From contig JAJPEB010000007.1 of NCBI GenBank assembly GCA_023252315.1, positions 1 through 17,678 on the forward strand: 17,678 nucleotides of DNA. The letters are read 5' to 3'. Each line of letters opens with the position of its first letter. Positions within the stretch are counted from its first letter, which is position 1. The notes below the pieces were generated by a model that made no database searches, was not told the DNA's origin, and was given only the letters and a program-made list of their open reading frames with translations. This document shows, piece after piece, positions 1 through 6,310 of this stretch. Source of the stretch: Candidatus Woesearchaeota archaeon (GTDB taxonomy: Archaea; Nanobdellota; Nanobdellia; Woesearchaeales; UBA525). The translations under genes were made by a program, and so were the position numbers.

Positions 1-58
1 CAAGATCGCGGCCGACTGGCGCTACGACCCCGAGAGGATCAAGCTCTACGTCGAGTAG
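1..58 (+). CDS. 3' end of an unidentified protein-coding gene
   Basis: The frame beginning at base 2 is open to a TAG stop at 56-58 and reads KIAADWRYDPERIKLYVE. Only 18 residues are visible, so no function can be given. It runs convergently into the TrmB-family gene, and the two coding regions overlap by 20 bases. A T-rich stretch just after the stop looks like its terminator. That the frame is real is supported by the G/C-ending codons and the T-tract placed directly behind the stop. Confidence 0.6.
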   Translation, partial: KIAADWRYDPERIKLYVE

Positions 59-839
59 GCTTCCCCTTTTCCTCAATTTTCCTCTTCTTTTCCCTCCCCC
101 TCTTCCAGTACTCGTCGAAGTACGCCTTGAACGAGTCCGCGATGTGCGGGTTCACGATCTCGACGCACACCGCCTCGGGCGACTGCAGGATGACGAGCGT
201 CGTGTCCGCGAACATCTCGAGCTGCGCGGGCGTCACGATGTCCGACGACATCAGCTTCGCCTCGCATCCCCGGTACGAGTTGCGGTTCGCGATCGTCGCG
301 GGATCCGTGCCCGCATTGAAGAGCAGCCTGCACCTGATGCCCGCCGCCGCCCTGCGCACGTGGTCGCGCTGCCAGTAGAGGTGCTGCTCGTGCGGCTGCT
401 CGGCGGGGATGCCGAGGAAGACGTACTCCTCGCCCCGCTTGAGCTTCTCGTAGCAGTGCTCGTGCGCGGTGCGGATGCCCCGAAAGCCGAAGTACATGCG
501 CGCCTCGCTCTTTCGCGCCATCGCCTGCGCGAGCATGAGCTGCGGGAGGATGCGCTCGACCTCCCTGCGGTTCTCCTGCAGCCGCTCGCCCCGCTCGTCG
601 ATGTACTCGAGCAGCTTCGTCGGCTGCGCCGCCTGGAAGCGCTTCGTCTTCTCCTTCACGATGCACGAGACGAGCCCCTTCTGCATCAGCCGCTCGAGGA
701 GCAGGTAGACGATGGATTTCGCGACGCCCGAGCGCTCGACGATGGGGCCGCTCGTGCTCGAGCCGACCTCGAGGAGCGCGAGGTAGACCTTGATCTCGCC
801 GTCGGTGAGGCCTGCGTCGTGGAGGGGGGAGGTGTCCAT
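39..839 (-). CDS. TrmB-family transcriptional regulator
   Basis: A 266-residue protein with the TrmB architecture. Residues 10-75 form a winged helix-turn-helix (LTDGEIKVYLALLEVGSS, then a recognition-helix region around VAKSIVYLLLERLMQKGLV). A heptad-rich linker follows at about 75-105, then a PLD-like effector domain (RMYFGFRGIRTAHEHCYEKL, then EYVFLGIP). TrmB-type proteins bind operators near TATA boxes and often respond to sugars; the ligand here is unknown. ATG at 839 was chosen because the winged helix begins a few residues later, while the longer in-frame extension is low-complexity and crosses the divergent promoter region. A weak TATA-like GAAATAC at 861-869 would make the mRNA leaderless. 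It is divergent from the barrel-like gene, whose expression it may control (inference). The tail is very basic (REKKRKIEEKGKPTRRRA) and overlaps the convergent gene. Confidence 0.85.
   Translation of the reverse strand: MDTSPLHDAGLTDGEIKVYLALLEVGSSTSGPIVERSGVAKSIVYLLLERLMQKGLVSCIVKEKTKRFQAAQPTKLLEYIDERGERLQENRREVERILPQLMLAQAMARKSEARMYFGFRGIRTAHEHCYEKLKRGEEYVFLGIPAEQPHEQHLYWQRDHVRRAAAGIRCRLLFNAGTDPATIANRNSYRGCEAKLMSSDIVTPAQLEMFADTTLVILQSPEAVCVEIVNPHIADSFKAYFDEYWKRGREKKRKIEEKGKPTRRRA
60..105 (+). terminator. T-rich terminator-like tract after the first gene
   Basis: Directly after the TAG stop at 58 the plus strand carries several T-runs (CCTTTTCC, ATTTTCC, CTTTTCCC). Archaeal RNA polymerase terminates on such U-rich tracts without needing a hairpin. 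The tract lies inside the minus-strand TrmB-family gene, where it encodes its Lys/Arg/Glu-rich C-terminal tail. Confidence 0.5.
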
Positions 840-882
840 GGACGCGCCGCAGGAGCGGGCGTATTTCAGGCTTTGCCCTCTT

Positions 883-898
883 ACACCAGTCCTGGTGT
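883..898. promoter_or_regulatory. Perfect palindrome, candidate operator of the TrmB-family regulator
   Basis: ACACCAG, two bases, then CTGGTGT: a perfect 7-bp inverted repeat in the divergent intergenic region. It lies just upstream of the TATA-like element of the barrel-like gene (902-915) and upstream of the TrmB gene start. That position fits either activation of the plus-strand gene or autoregulation. Assignment to this regulator is inferred from adjacency. Confidence 0.6.
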
Positions 899-901
899 GC
901 A

Positions 902-915
902 CATATTGAATAAAT
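902..915 (+). promoter_or_regulatory. TATA-like element of the barrel-like gene
   Basis: CATATTGAATAAAT is an A/T island in a GC-rich region, 38-51 bases before the ATG at 953. It predicts a start near 930-938 and a short leader carrying a Shine-Dalgarno. Confidence 0.6.
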
Positions 916-929
916 GGAACCATCATAAA

Positions 930-952
930 GTGGTTACAGAAGAGGTGACCAC
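930..952 (+). promoter_or_regulatory. Hairpin/inverted repeat covering the Shine-Dalgarno of the barrel-like gene
   Basis: GTGGTTAC (930-937), loop AGAAGAG, then GTGACCAC (945-952) gives an 8-bp stem with one U-G pair that ends exactly at the ATG (953). The Shine-Dalgarno GAGGTGA (942-948) is split between loop and stem. It could be a protein-binding DNA repeat or an RNA element limiting translation. How much of the left arm is transcribed depends on the true start site. Confidence 0.5.
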
Positions 953-1591
953 ATGAGACATGCAATCGCGAAGACCATCGCAGGGGCGGGGCTGCTCGCG
1001 CTGCTCGCGCGCCCTGCAGCCGCGGGATCGTGGGGCAACGTGCAGCCCGCGTACGACGCGAAGGACAGGCACGCGACGGTGCGCGTCGAGGGCGGCGCGG
1101 ACCTCTCCGATAAGGTCAATGTGTACGGGTTCGCGGACCTCGACGCGACGGGCGAGAAGCCGTTCGATCTCACGGGCGTCTATGCGGAGGGGCGCATCGC
1201 GCGCTCGCTCGGAGACGTCTCGAGGAAGCTCAAGGACGTGAGCGCGGCCGTCGAGTACAACGGCGGCACGGGAGGGGGCGGCACGATGCGCCTCGGCGCG
1301 ATATACAAGCCGGACCTGGGCGAGGGCCAGACGCTCATCGTCAAGGCATTCCCCGTCGGCACGAACGGCGCCGGCCCGCAGGCGAGCGTGTTCAGGCAAG
1401 GGCGCATCTCGCAAGCATGGAGCGGCAGCGTGCTCGTCGACTACAACGTGAAGCCCGGCACGCTCTACTCCGAGCTCGAGCTCGACAGGAAGGTGGGGAA
1501 CGGGATCGAGGCGTTCGCGCAGGTGCGGCTCTCGACGGGCCACGGCGCGGGAAGCCCGACTCCGATCATCGGGATCAAGTACGGCAGGTAG
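953..1591 (+). CDS. Secreted beta-strand-rich protein, outer-membrane-barrel-like
   Basis: A 212-residue protein with a Sec-type signal peptide: basic MRHAIAK, hydrophobic core to residue 20, and a likely cut after PAAA (24). The mature part is a series of about ten short amphipathic beta segments joined by Gly/Asp-rich turns (for example HATVRVEGGADL, VNVYGFADLDA, GSVLVDYNVK, YSELELDRKV, IEAFAQVRLST), ending in IIGIKYGR. Alternating polarity, no helical membrane segments and a terminal strand are typical of outer-membrane beta-barrels such as Tsx-like channels. Most archaea have no outer membrane of the diderm type. It could instead be a soluble secreted beta-sandwich. ATG at 953 has GAGGTGA four bases upstream. 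It lies divergent to a TrmB-family gene, with a palindrome and hairpin between. No family was recognised with certainty. Confidence 0.75.
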   Translation: MRHAIAKTIAGAGLLALLARPAAAGSWGNVQPAYDAKDRHATVRVEGGADLSDKVNVYGFADLDATGEKPFDLTGVYAEGRIARSLGDVSRKLKDVSAAVEYNGGTGGGGTMRLGAIYKPDLGEGQTLIVKAFPVGTNGAGPQASVFRQGRISQAWSGSVLVDYNVKPGTLYSELELDRKVGNGIEAFAQVRLSTGHGAGSPTPIIGIKYGR

Positions 1592-1612
1592 CCTTCTCTC
1601 TTTTTCCTTTCC
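1592..1612 (+). terminator. T-rich terminator of the barrel-like gene
   Basis: Immediately after the TAG stop the plus strand reads CTCTCTTTTTCCTTTCCCC, a typical archaeal U-rich termination tract. It separates this gene from the TATA box of the next one. Confidence 0.55.
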
Positions 1613-1623
1613 CCTCATAACCA

Positions 1624-1630
1624 ATATAAG
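1624..1630 (+). promoter_or_regulatory. TATA box of the DHH nuclease gene
   Basis: ATATAAG, centred about 26 bases before the ATG at 1653, so transcription should begin at or next to the start codon (leaderless). Confidence 0.7.
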
Positions 1631-1652
1631 AGCGGGCCGTGCCCTGCGGGAG

Positions 1653-2981
1653 ATGGATTTCGCCGAACTCCTCGACGCCGCAGCGGCATTCATCCGCGCG
1701 CACGACGATCTCACCCTCATCAGCCACGCGGACGCGGACGGCATCTGCGCGAGCGCCATCCTCTCGCGGACGTGCGAGCGCGCAGGCAAGCGGGCGCAGG
1801 TGCGCTTCCTCGACCAGCCCAGCGCTCCCGCGTTCGCGGCGCTCGCGGCGCAGGCGCAAGGCCCCGTCGTCTTCGTCGACATGGGCTCGTCGCATCTCGC
1901 GCGCATCGAGGAGCTCTTCACGGCCCCCACGCTCATCCTCGACCACCACCAGGCGCAGGGCGAGGCGCGCCGTGCGCTGCTCGTCAACCCGTTCCTGTGC
2001 GGCCTTGACGGCACGCGCGACATCAGCGCGGCGGGCATCGCGTGGGAGGTCGCGTCGCGCGTCGGGGACGCGGACGACCTGCTGCCGGTCGCGCTCATCG
2101 GCGCGCAGGCGGACAACCAGGAGCGCGGCGCGTTCCAGGGCAGCAACAAGCGGATGCTCGAGCGTGCGGGCGCGGCGGGGCTCGTCGCGACACGCGAGGG
2201 CGCGCGCCTCTACGGCACGCAGTCGCGACCGCTCGCGCGCCTCATCGCGCACAGCTACGACCTCGAGATCCCCGAGCTGCGCAAGAACCCCGCCGCAGCG
2301 AGACGCCTGCTCGATCGCCTCGGCATCCCCGCGTTCGAGGGCGGGCGCGAGCGCATGCTCGCAGACCTCACTGCCCGCGAGCGCCTAGCGCTCGACGAGG
2401 AGCTGATCCGAAGATCGCCGCATCCGCAGGCGCGCATCGTGCACTACACGCTGCCTGGGCTCGCGGGCGCGCTGCGCGACACGCGCGAGGCGGGCACGCT
2501 GCTCAACGCATGCGGCAGGCTCGGCCGGCCCGAGCTCGCGCTGCGCGTGCTGCTCGAGGGGAATCCGACGCTCGCGCGCGACGTCCAGGAGGCGTACACG
2601 CACGCGCTGCACGCGGCGCACGCATGGTACCTGCGCGGCGAGCGCGTGACGCGCGCGGGAGACTTGGTCGTGATCGACGCAGGAGACGACGTCCCCGCGG
2701 CGCTCGCGGGCACGCTGTGCAGCGTGCTCGTGCGCGGGCGCGAGGTGGACGAGGCCACGACGGTCGTGTGCCTCGCGCGCAACGCGGACGGCACCTCGAC
2801 GACGAAGGTGAGCGCGCGCACCGCGGGGACGCGCGACCTCGCGCCCCTCGTCTCGGCCGCGGCCGCGGCGGTGGGCGGCGAGGGGGGAGGGCATGCCGTC
2901 GCTGCAGGAGCGGTGATCCCGAGCGCGCAGGAGGCGGCGTTCGTCGACGCGCTGCTGCGCGGCGCCGCAGTGCGCAGGTAA
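1653..2981 (+). CDS. DHH-family nuclease, RecJ/GAN-like
   Basis: A 442-residue DHH/DHHA1 phosphoesterase. Motif I is HADADG (25-30), motif II has Asp76 (VFVDMG), motif III is DHH (97-99), and motif IV is around Asp154 (ALIGAQADNQ). These supply the two-metal (usually Mn) site. The C-terminal DHHA1 domain holds the substrate loop GGEGGGH (about 408-414). Archaeal members include GAN, a GINS-associated 5'-3' single-strand exonuclease of the replisome, and related RNases. The length fits that group, but the exact substrate (ssDNA or RNA) cannot be told from sequence. ATG at 1653 is fixed by the TATA box 26 bases upstream and by the domain beginning soon after. It appears monocistronic. The third-position GC is very high. 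Confidence 0.85.
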   Translation: MDFAELLDAAAAFIRAHDDLTLISHADADGICASAILSRTCERAGKRAQVRFLDQPSAPAFAALAAQAQGPVVFVDMGSSHLARIEELFTAPTLILDHHQAQGEARRALLVNPFLCGLDGTRDISAAGIAWEVASRVGDADDLLPVALIGAQADNQERGAFQGSNKRMLERAGAAGLVATREGARLYGTQSRPLARLIAHSYDLEIPELRKNPAAARRLLDRLGIPAFEGGRERMLADLTARERLALDEELIRRSPHPQARIVHYTLPGLAGALRDTREAGTLLNACGRLGRPELALRVLLEGNPTLARDVQEAYTHALHAAHAWYLRGERVTRAGDLVVIDAGDDVPAALAGTLCSVLVRGREVDEATTVVCLARNADGTSTTKVSARTAGTRDLAPLVSAAAAAVGGEGGGHAVAAGAVIPSAQEAAFVDALLRGAAVRR

Positions 2982-3002
2982 GGCATATTTCCCGAAAATT
3001 GT

Positions 3003-3040
3003 TACTATATTAAAGTGGTAAAAATAGCAAAATATTTAAA
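3003..3040 (+). promoter_or_regulatory. Two TATA-like elements before the signal peptidase gene
   Basis: ACTATATTAAAG (3003-3014) and AATATTTAAA (3031-3040) lie in a 70-base AT-rich gap. The downstream element predicts a start near 3062, just before ATG at 3071. The upstream one would produce a leader reaching ATG at 3053. Two promoters or one promoter with a decoy are both possible. Confidence 0.55.
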
Positions 3041-3070
3041 CTCGCACCTCCTATGAGCGCACGGGGGTAC

Positions 3071-3583
3071 ATGATGAAGCTCTTCAGGCTGTTCGCCATC
3101 GGCGCCATCTTCACGCTCGGCATCGTCGCGGGGCTGCTGCTCGCGCAGGCGCAAGGCGGCGGCGCGTGGCAGGAGGCGCCGAGAAGCGCGCTGCTCCAGG
3201 TCACGGGCCCGCAGCCGCGCGCGTCTCCCGCGGACCGCGTGGGCGAGCGGCAGATCGAGGTCTACGGCGATCGCGTCGTGCTCGACGTCGCGCAGGCGCA
3301 GTGGGCGCGCTTCTCAGACACGAAGAGCATGGAGCCCGTGATCACCGCGGGCAGCAACGCGATCGAGGTCGTGCCGGGCAACGAGAGCCAGGTGCAGGTG
3401 GGCGACATCGTGAGCTACCAGAGCGAGTACGCAAACGGCTACATCATCCACCGCGTCGCGTACAAGGGCGAGGACGAGCACGGGACCTACTTCATCATGA
3501 AGGGCGACAACCTGCCGACGAGCGACCCCGGCAGGGTGCGCTTCTCGCAGATCAAGAGCGTGGTCGTCGCGATCGTGTACTGA
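3071..3583 (+). CDS. Sec11-type signal peptidase (S26 family)
   Basis: 170 residues from ATG 3071. One N-terminal membrane segment (about residues 5-26) precedes an extracytoplasmic domain. The catalytic residues are Ser86 in KSMEPV, His127 in YIIHRV, and Asp146 and Asp152 in MKGDN...SD. His replaces the bacterial Lys, as in archaeal and ER enzymes. Spacings of 41, 19 and 6 residues match Sec11. It would cleave signal peptides, such as those on the secreted proteins in this window. Unusual is a stalk of about 60 residues between the membrane segment and the Ser box, which in Sec11 proteins is normally close to the membrane. An ATG at 3053 would add six residues (MSARGY). I prefer 3071 because of GGGGGT just upstream and a TATA box 35 bases before it. 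It is followed after 8 bp by the next gene. Confidence 0.8.
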   Translation: MMKLFRLFAIGAIFTLGIVAGLLLAQAQGGGAWQEAPRSALLQVTGPQPRASPADRVGERQIEVYGDRVVLDVAQAQWARFSDTKSMEPVITAGSNAIEVVPGNESQVQVGDIVSYQSEYANGYIIHRVAYKGEDEHGTYFIMKGDNLPTSDPGRVRFSQIKSVVVAIVY

Positions 3584-3591
3584 GGGCAGCC

Positions 3592-4329
3592 ATGCGCAAC
3601 AAAGACCTGAAGCATATCGTCCAGTACCAGACCGCATTCTCCTCCTATTTCGAGCTCTGTGAGCAGCCCTCCTCGTACTTCCTCGTCCAGGGCCGCTGCG
3701 CCCTCGACCAGCTCACAGAGAGCATGTGCGAGTTCGACGCGCTCTACCCTCCCGGCAAGAGGAGCGCGCTCAACGAGGTCGCCGAGACGCGGATGATCGG
3801 CCTCCATGCGCTCGTGTACCTGAAGGAGAGGCTCGATCTTGCCGAGAGGATGCGGGCACCCGCCTCTATCCTCAAGCCGGGCGTGCGAGAGGACCACTCC
3901 CACAGGATGAACGCAGGACTGCTCGCGAGCCTCCTCCCTGAGCACCGCGTCCAAGCACTGAGCTTCCACACACTCTACTTACGTATCGCCGCGAACGCAG
4001 AGCAAGTGCAAAGATCGCTCGGGAGCGGAGACTTCGAGACGATGAGTCGATTCTCGAACACCGTCGCGGGGCTCGCGAATGAGATAGAGTGGATCTACAA
4101 GTCGTCGCGTCGAGAGCTCGGCGACCTCCAGCAAGAGCTCGAATGCTATCCCGCAACGCTGCGGCACTACGAGCAGATCCCAGGCCTCGAGGGAAAAGCC
4201 GCCGAGATGAAGATACTGCAGGCCGCCAAGAGGAGGAAGTGCGAGAGCCTCGAGGCGCTCGTGAAGCTCCAGGACTCGATCACGAGCAAGGCACGGCTCG
4301 TCGTCAACAACGATCCTTCGTCGCTCTGA
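3592..4329 (+). CDS. Alpha-helical protein of unknown function
   Basis: A 245-residue protein beginning 8 bases after the signal peptidase stop, so the two are probably one operon. No signal peptide, membrane segment or familiar motif is visible. The sequence looks almost entirely alpha-helical and charged: a Cys- and aromatic-containing N-terminus (YFELCEQPSSYFLVQGRC), then long Glu/Arg/Leu-rich helices (for example LERAERM-like and KMLQAAKRRK-like stretches; ELGDLQQELECYPATL near residues 180-195). Codon use is somewhat less extreme than in the neighbours. The operon position hints at a membrane-secretion partner, but this is only context. The start is the first ATG after the upstream stop; no strong Shine-Dalgarno is seen. 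Confidence 0.75.
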   Translation: MRNKDLKHIVQYQTAFSSYFELCEQPSSYFLVQGRCALDQLTESMCEFDALYPPGKRSALNEVAETRMIGLHALVYLKERLDLAERMRAPASILKPGVREDHSHRMNAGLLASLLPEHRVQALSFHTLYLRIAANAEQVQRSLGSGDFETMSRFSNTVAGLANEIEWIYKSSRRELGDLQQELECYPATLRHYEQIPGLEGKAAEMKILQAAKRRKCESLEALVKLQDSITSKARLVVNNDPSSL

Positions 4330-4344
4330 ACCATACGCCATCTT

Positions 4345-4351
4345 TTTATAT
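4345..4351 (+). promoter_or_regulatory. TATA box of the methionine aminopeptidase gene
   Basis: TTTATAT, centred 26 bases before the ATG at 4374, which predicts a leaderless mRNA. It lies 16-22 bases after the stop of the preceding gene. Confidence 0.7.
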
Positions 4352-4373
4352 CTCTTCTCAGCCATCGCACCCT

Positions 4374-5279
4374 ATGCCCGAACTGAGCAAGGAGGAGCTC
4401 GACCACTACGTGCGCGCGGGGCGCGTCGCGCAAGGCGCGCTCAAGCACGGCGTGAGGCTCATCAAGCCCGGCGCGTCCATGCGCGAGACGCTCGACGCGG
4501 TCGAGGAGTACATCCGCAAGCGCGGCTGCGAGCCCGCGTTCCCCGCGCAGAGCTGCACGAACGACATCGCGGCGCACTACTGCCCGACCGAGCAGGACGA
4601 CGTCGTGTACAAGGAGACCGACCTCGTGAAGCTCGACGTCGGCGTGCACAGCGACGGCCACATCGGCGACAACGCGACGACCGTGAGCCTCGACGGGAAA
4701 TACGACGATCTCATCGCGGGCGTGAAGGAGGCGCTCGACGCGGCGGAGCGGCTGCTCAGGCCCGGGTGCACGCCCGACGACACGGGCGCCGCGATCCAGT
4801 CCGCGCTCGAGGCGCGCGGCTTCCGGCCCGTGCGCAACCTCACGGGCCACGGGCTCGCGCGCTACACCGTGCACACGGAGCCGACGATGCCCAACTACGC
4901 CTCGGGCGAGCGCGGCGCGCTGAGGGAGGGCCAGGTGATCGCGATCGAGCCCTTCGGCACGACGGGCAGCGCAGGCATGATCTACAATGCGCCGAGCCCG
5001 ACGGTGTTCTCGCAGGCAGGCCAGGCGCCCGTGCGCAGCCCCTACGCGCGCGCCGCCTACGACATCGTCAAGCGCTACAACGGGCTGCCGTTCACGACGC
5101 GCTGGATCACGCGCGAGCTCGGCGGGCGCGGGCTGCTCGGCCTCAACGAGCTGCGGCGCGCGCGCATGCTCACCGAGTACCCGCCGCTCAAGGAGAAGTC
5201 GGGCGGCATCGTCGCGCAGCACGAGCACACGTTCCTGATCACGAAGACGGGGTACAGGAGGCTCACGGACGATGACTGA
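4374..5279 (+). CDS. map: Methionine aminopeptidase, type II
   Basis: A 301-residue cytosolic metalloprotease that removes the initiator Met from new proteins. The pita-bread fold residues are all present: catalytic His68 (IAAHYCP), metal ligands Asp88 (KLDVG) and Asp99 (IGDNAT), His159 (TGHGL), Glu192 (AIEPF) and Glu284 (AQHEHTF). The insert between residues about 200 and 275, with a helical subdomain, marks the archaeal/eukaryotic type II form. The length is normal for archaea. ATG at 4374 is supported by the TATA box at 4345-4351. The 3' end overlaps the convergent unknown gene by 17 bases. Only the essential single-copy role is assumed; regulation is not visible. Confidence 0.95.
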   Translation: MPELSKEELDHYVRAGRVAQGALKHGVRLIKPGASMRETLDAVEEYIRKRGCEPAFPAQSCTNDIAAHYCPTEQDDVVYKETDLVKLDVGVHSDGHIGDNATTVSLDGKYDDLIAGVKEALDAAERLLRPGCTPDDTGAAIQSALEARGFRPVRNLTGHGLARYTVHTEPTMPNYASGERGALREGQVIAIEPFGTTGSAGMIYNAPSPTVFSQAGQAPVRSPYARAAYDIVKRYNGLPFTTRWITRELGGRGLLGLNELRRARMLTEYPPLKEKSGGIVAQHEHTFLITKTGYRRLTDDD

Positions 5280-6237
5280 GCGAGCGCGCGAAGCCTCCAG
5301 GACCCGCGTATGCCTTTGAAGGGTGCCACGTGTATCTCTCGAACGCTTCAGAAGGGACGGAGCTCGACGACACCAACCTGCATTGGGACCGCTCCGGGTC
5401 CCAGGCGTACTCCTCGAGCATCCCTACGATCGGGAGCAGGCCCGTCTCGTTCCTCGTCATGGCGAGGATGTCGCATTCCTTCGCGTTCTCGTCGATGGCG
5501 CAGTAGAACCTCCTCCGCACTCCCCGCGGGCCGAGGGAGAGCGTCTCGCTCGTGCCCGTCCTGCTCTTGCGCACGAGGCGCGCCCCCCGCTCGTCGGCCT
5601 CCTCCCTTTCGTCGTCGTAGTTGAGCTGGGGAAGCACGGATTGCCTGTTCACCACGACGACGTCGTCGAGGGCGAGCGCGTAGTTTATCGCGGTGGCGAG
5701 GCGCTTTCCCGTGTGGAGGCGCGACGACGCGGGCAGGAGCCTGCTGTAGAGCTTCGCGCAGTCTATCTGCGCATGGGTCTCGCCGAACACTTCCTGCGCC
5801 GCGGGGAAGAACGTCCTGACATCCGAGAAAAGCCTTTCCGCAACTGCAGCGCCCTTCTCGGTCTCGCCCTTGATGAGCCCGTCTGCGAAGAGGACGAATT
5901 TCCCGCCCGGGGCCTTGACGAACGCGCGCGCCCTGTCCGAATCCCTCAGCTGGTATTCCGAGAGCTGCGCGAAGAACCCGGAGTCGAAGATGCAGGCGTT
6001 CTCGGCGTCGGGACGGTAGAGCTCCCGCTGGATCACGAAATGCTCCCTGAGATGGCGCGAGGAGTGGAGGAACACGCCGATGAAGCCGCGCAGGATCTTG
6101 TTCTCCTCCCCTACGATGCCCAGGTACTGCCTGTCGGGGTTCTCCATTTTCCCGACGACGCGCAGCATGTCCTGGTAGTTCATGCCCATGGCGTGCCGGA
6201 AGAGCTCCTCTTGGGCATCACGAAGCGTCCGTGCCAT
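5263..6237 (-). CDS. Protein of unknown function (orphan B of the helicase block)
   Basis: A 324-residue protein that I do not recognise. It appears soluble: no signal peptide and no membrane segment. The N-terminal region is helical (MARTLRDAQEELFRHAMG); a central region has short hydrophobic strands (GGKFVLFADGLIKGE near 125-140 and LALDDVVVVNRQSVL near 205-220), and an acidic/basic linker follows. The end is Ser- and Arg-rich. ATG at 6237 was chosen because AGATTTATCTT at 6263-6273 is a good TATA box about 31 bases upstream, giving a leader of about 5 bases. An in-frame GTG at 6288 would add 17 residues. It lies downstream of the half-helicase on the same strand, but has its own promoter. 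Its stop lies inside the end of the methionine aminopeptidase gene. Confidence 0.7.
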   Translation of the reverse strand: MARTLRDAQEELFRHAMGMNYQDMLRVVGKMENPDRQYLGIVGEENKILRGFIGVFLHSSRHLREHFVIQRELYRPDAENACIFDSGFFAQLSEYQLRDSDRARAFVKAPGGKFVLFADGLIKGETEKGAAVAERLFSDVRTFFPAAQEVFGETHAQIDCAKLYSRLLPASSRLHTGKRLATAINYALALDDVVVVNRQSVLPQLNYDDEREEADERGARLVRKSRTGTSETLSLGPRGVRRRFYCAIDENAKECDILAMTRNETGLLPIVGMLEEYAWDPERSQCRLVSSSSVPSEAFERYTWHPSKAYAGPGGFARSLSHRP

Positions 6238-6262
6238 GTGACCGGGCAGAATAAATGTCCTG

Positions 6263-6273
6263 AAGATAAATCT
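6263..6273 (-). promoter_or_regulatory. TATA box of orphan B
   Basis: AGATTTATCTT on the minus strand, centred 31 bases before the ATG at 6237. A second AT island at 6248-6256 is too close to serve that start. Confidence 0.55.
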
Positions 6274-6292
6274 TTCCCCATAAGACACTACT

Positions 6293-6310
6293 AAAAAGTA
6301 ATTACTTTTT
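6293..6310. terminator. Perfect 18-bp palindrome at the helicase stop codon
   Basis: AAAAAGTAA followed directly by TTACTTTTT, perfectly self-complementary. It contains the TAA stop of the helicase gene (6304-6302). On the minus strand it ends in a T-run after the stop, so a termination role is likely. A protein-binding site is the alternative. Confidence 0.5.

Noticed and set aside
144..956. Long plus-strand frame opposite the TrmB-family gene
   Set aside because: Antisense shadow caused by high GC: Arg/Leu/Ala-rich composition, no promoter or Shine-Dalgarno, while the minus strand gives a clear TrmB architecture.
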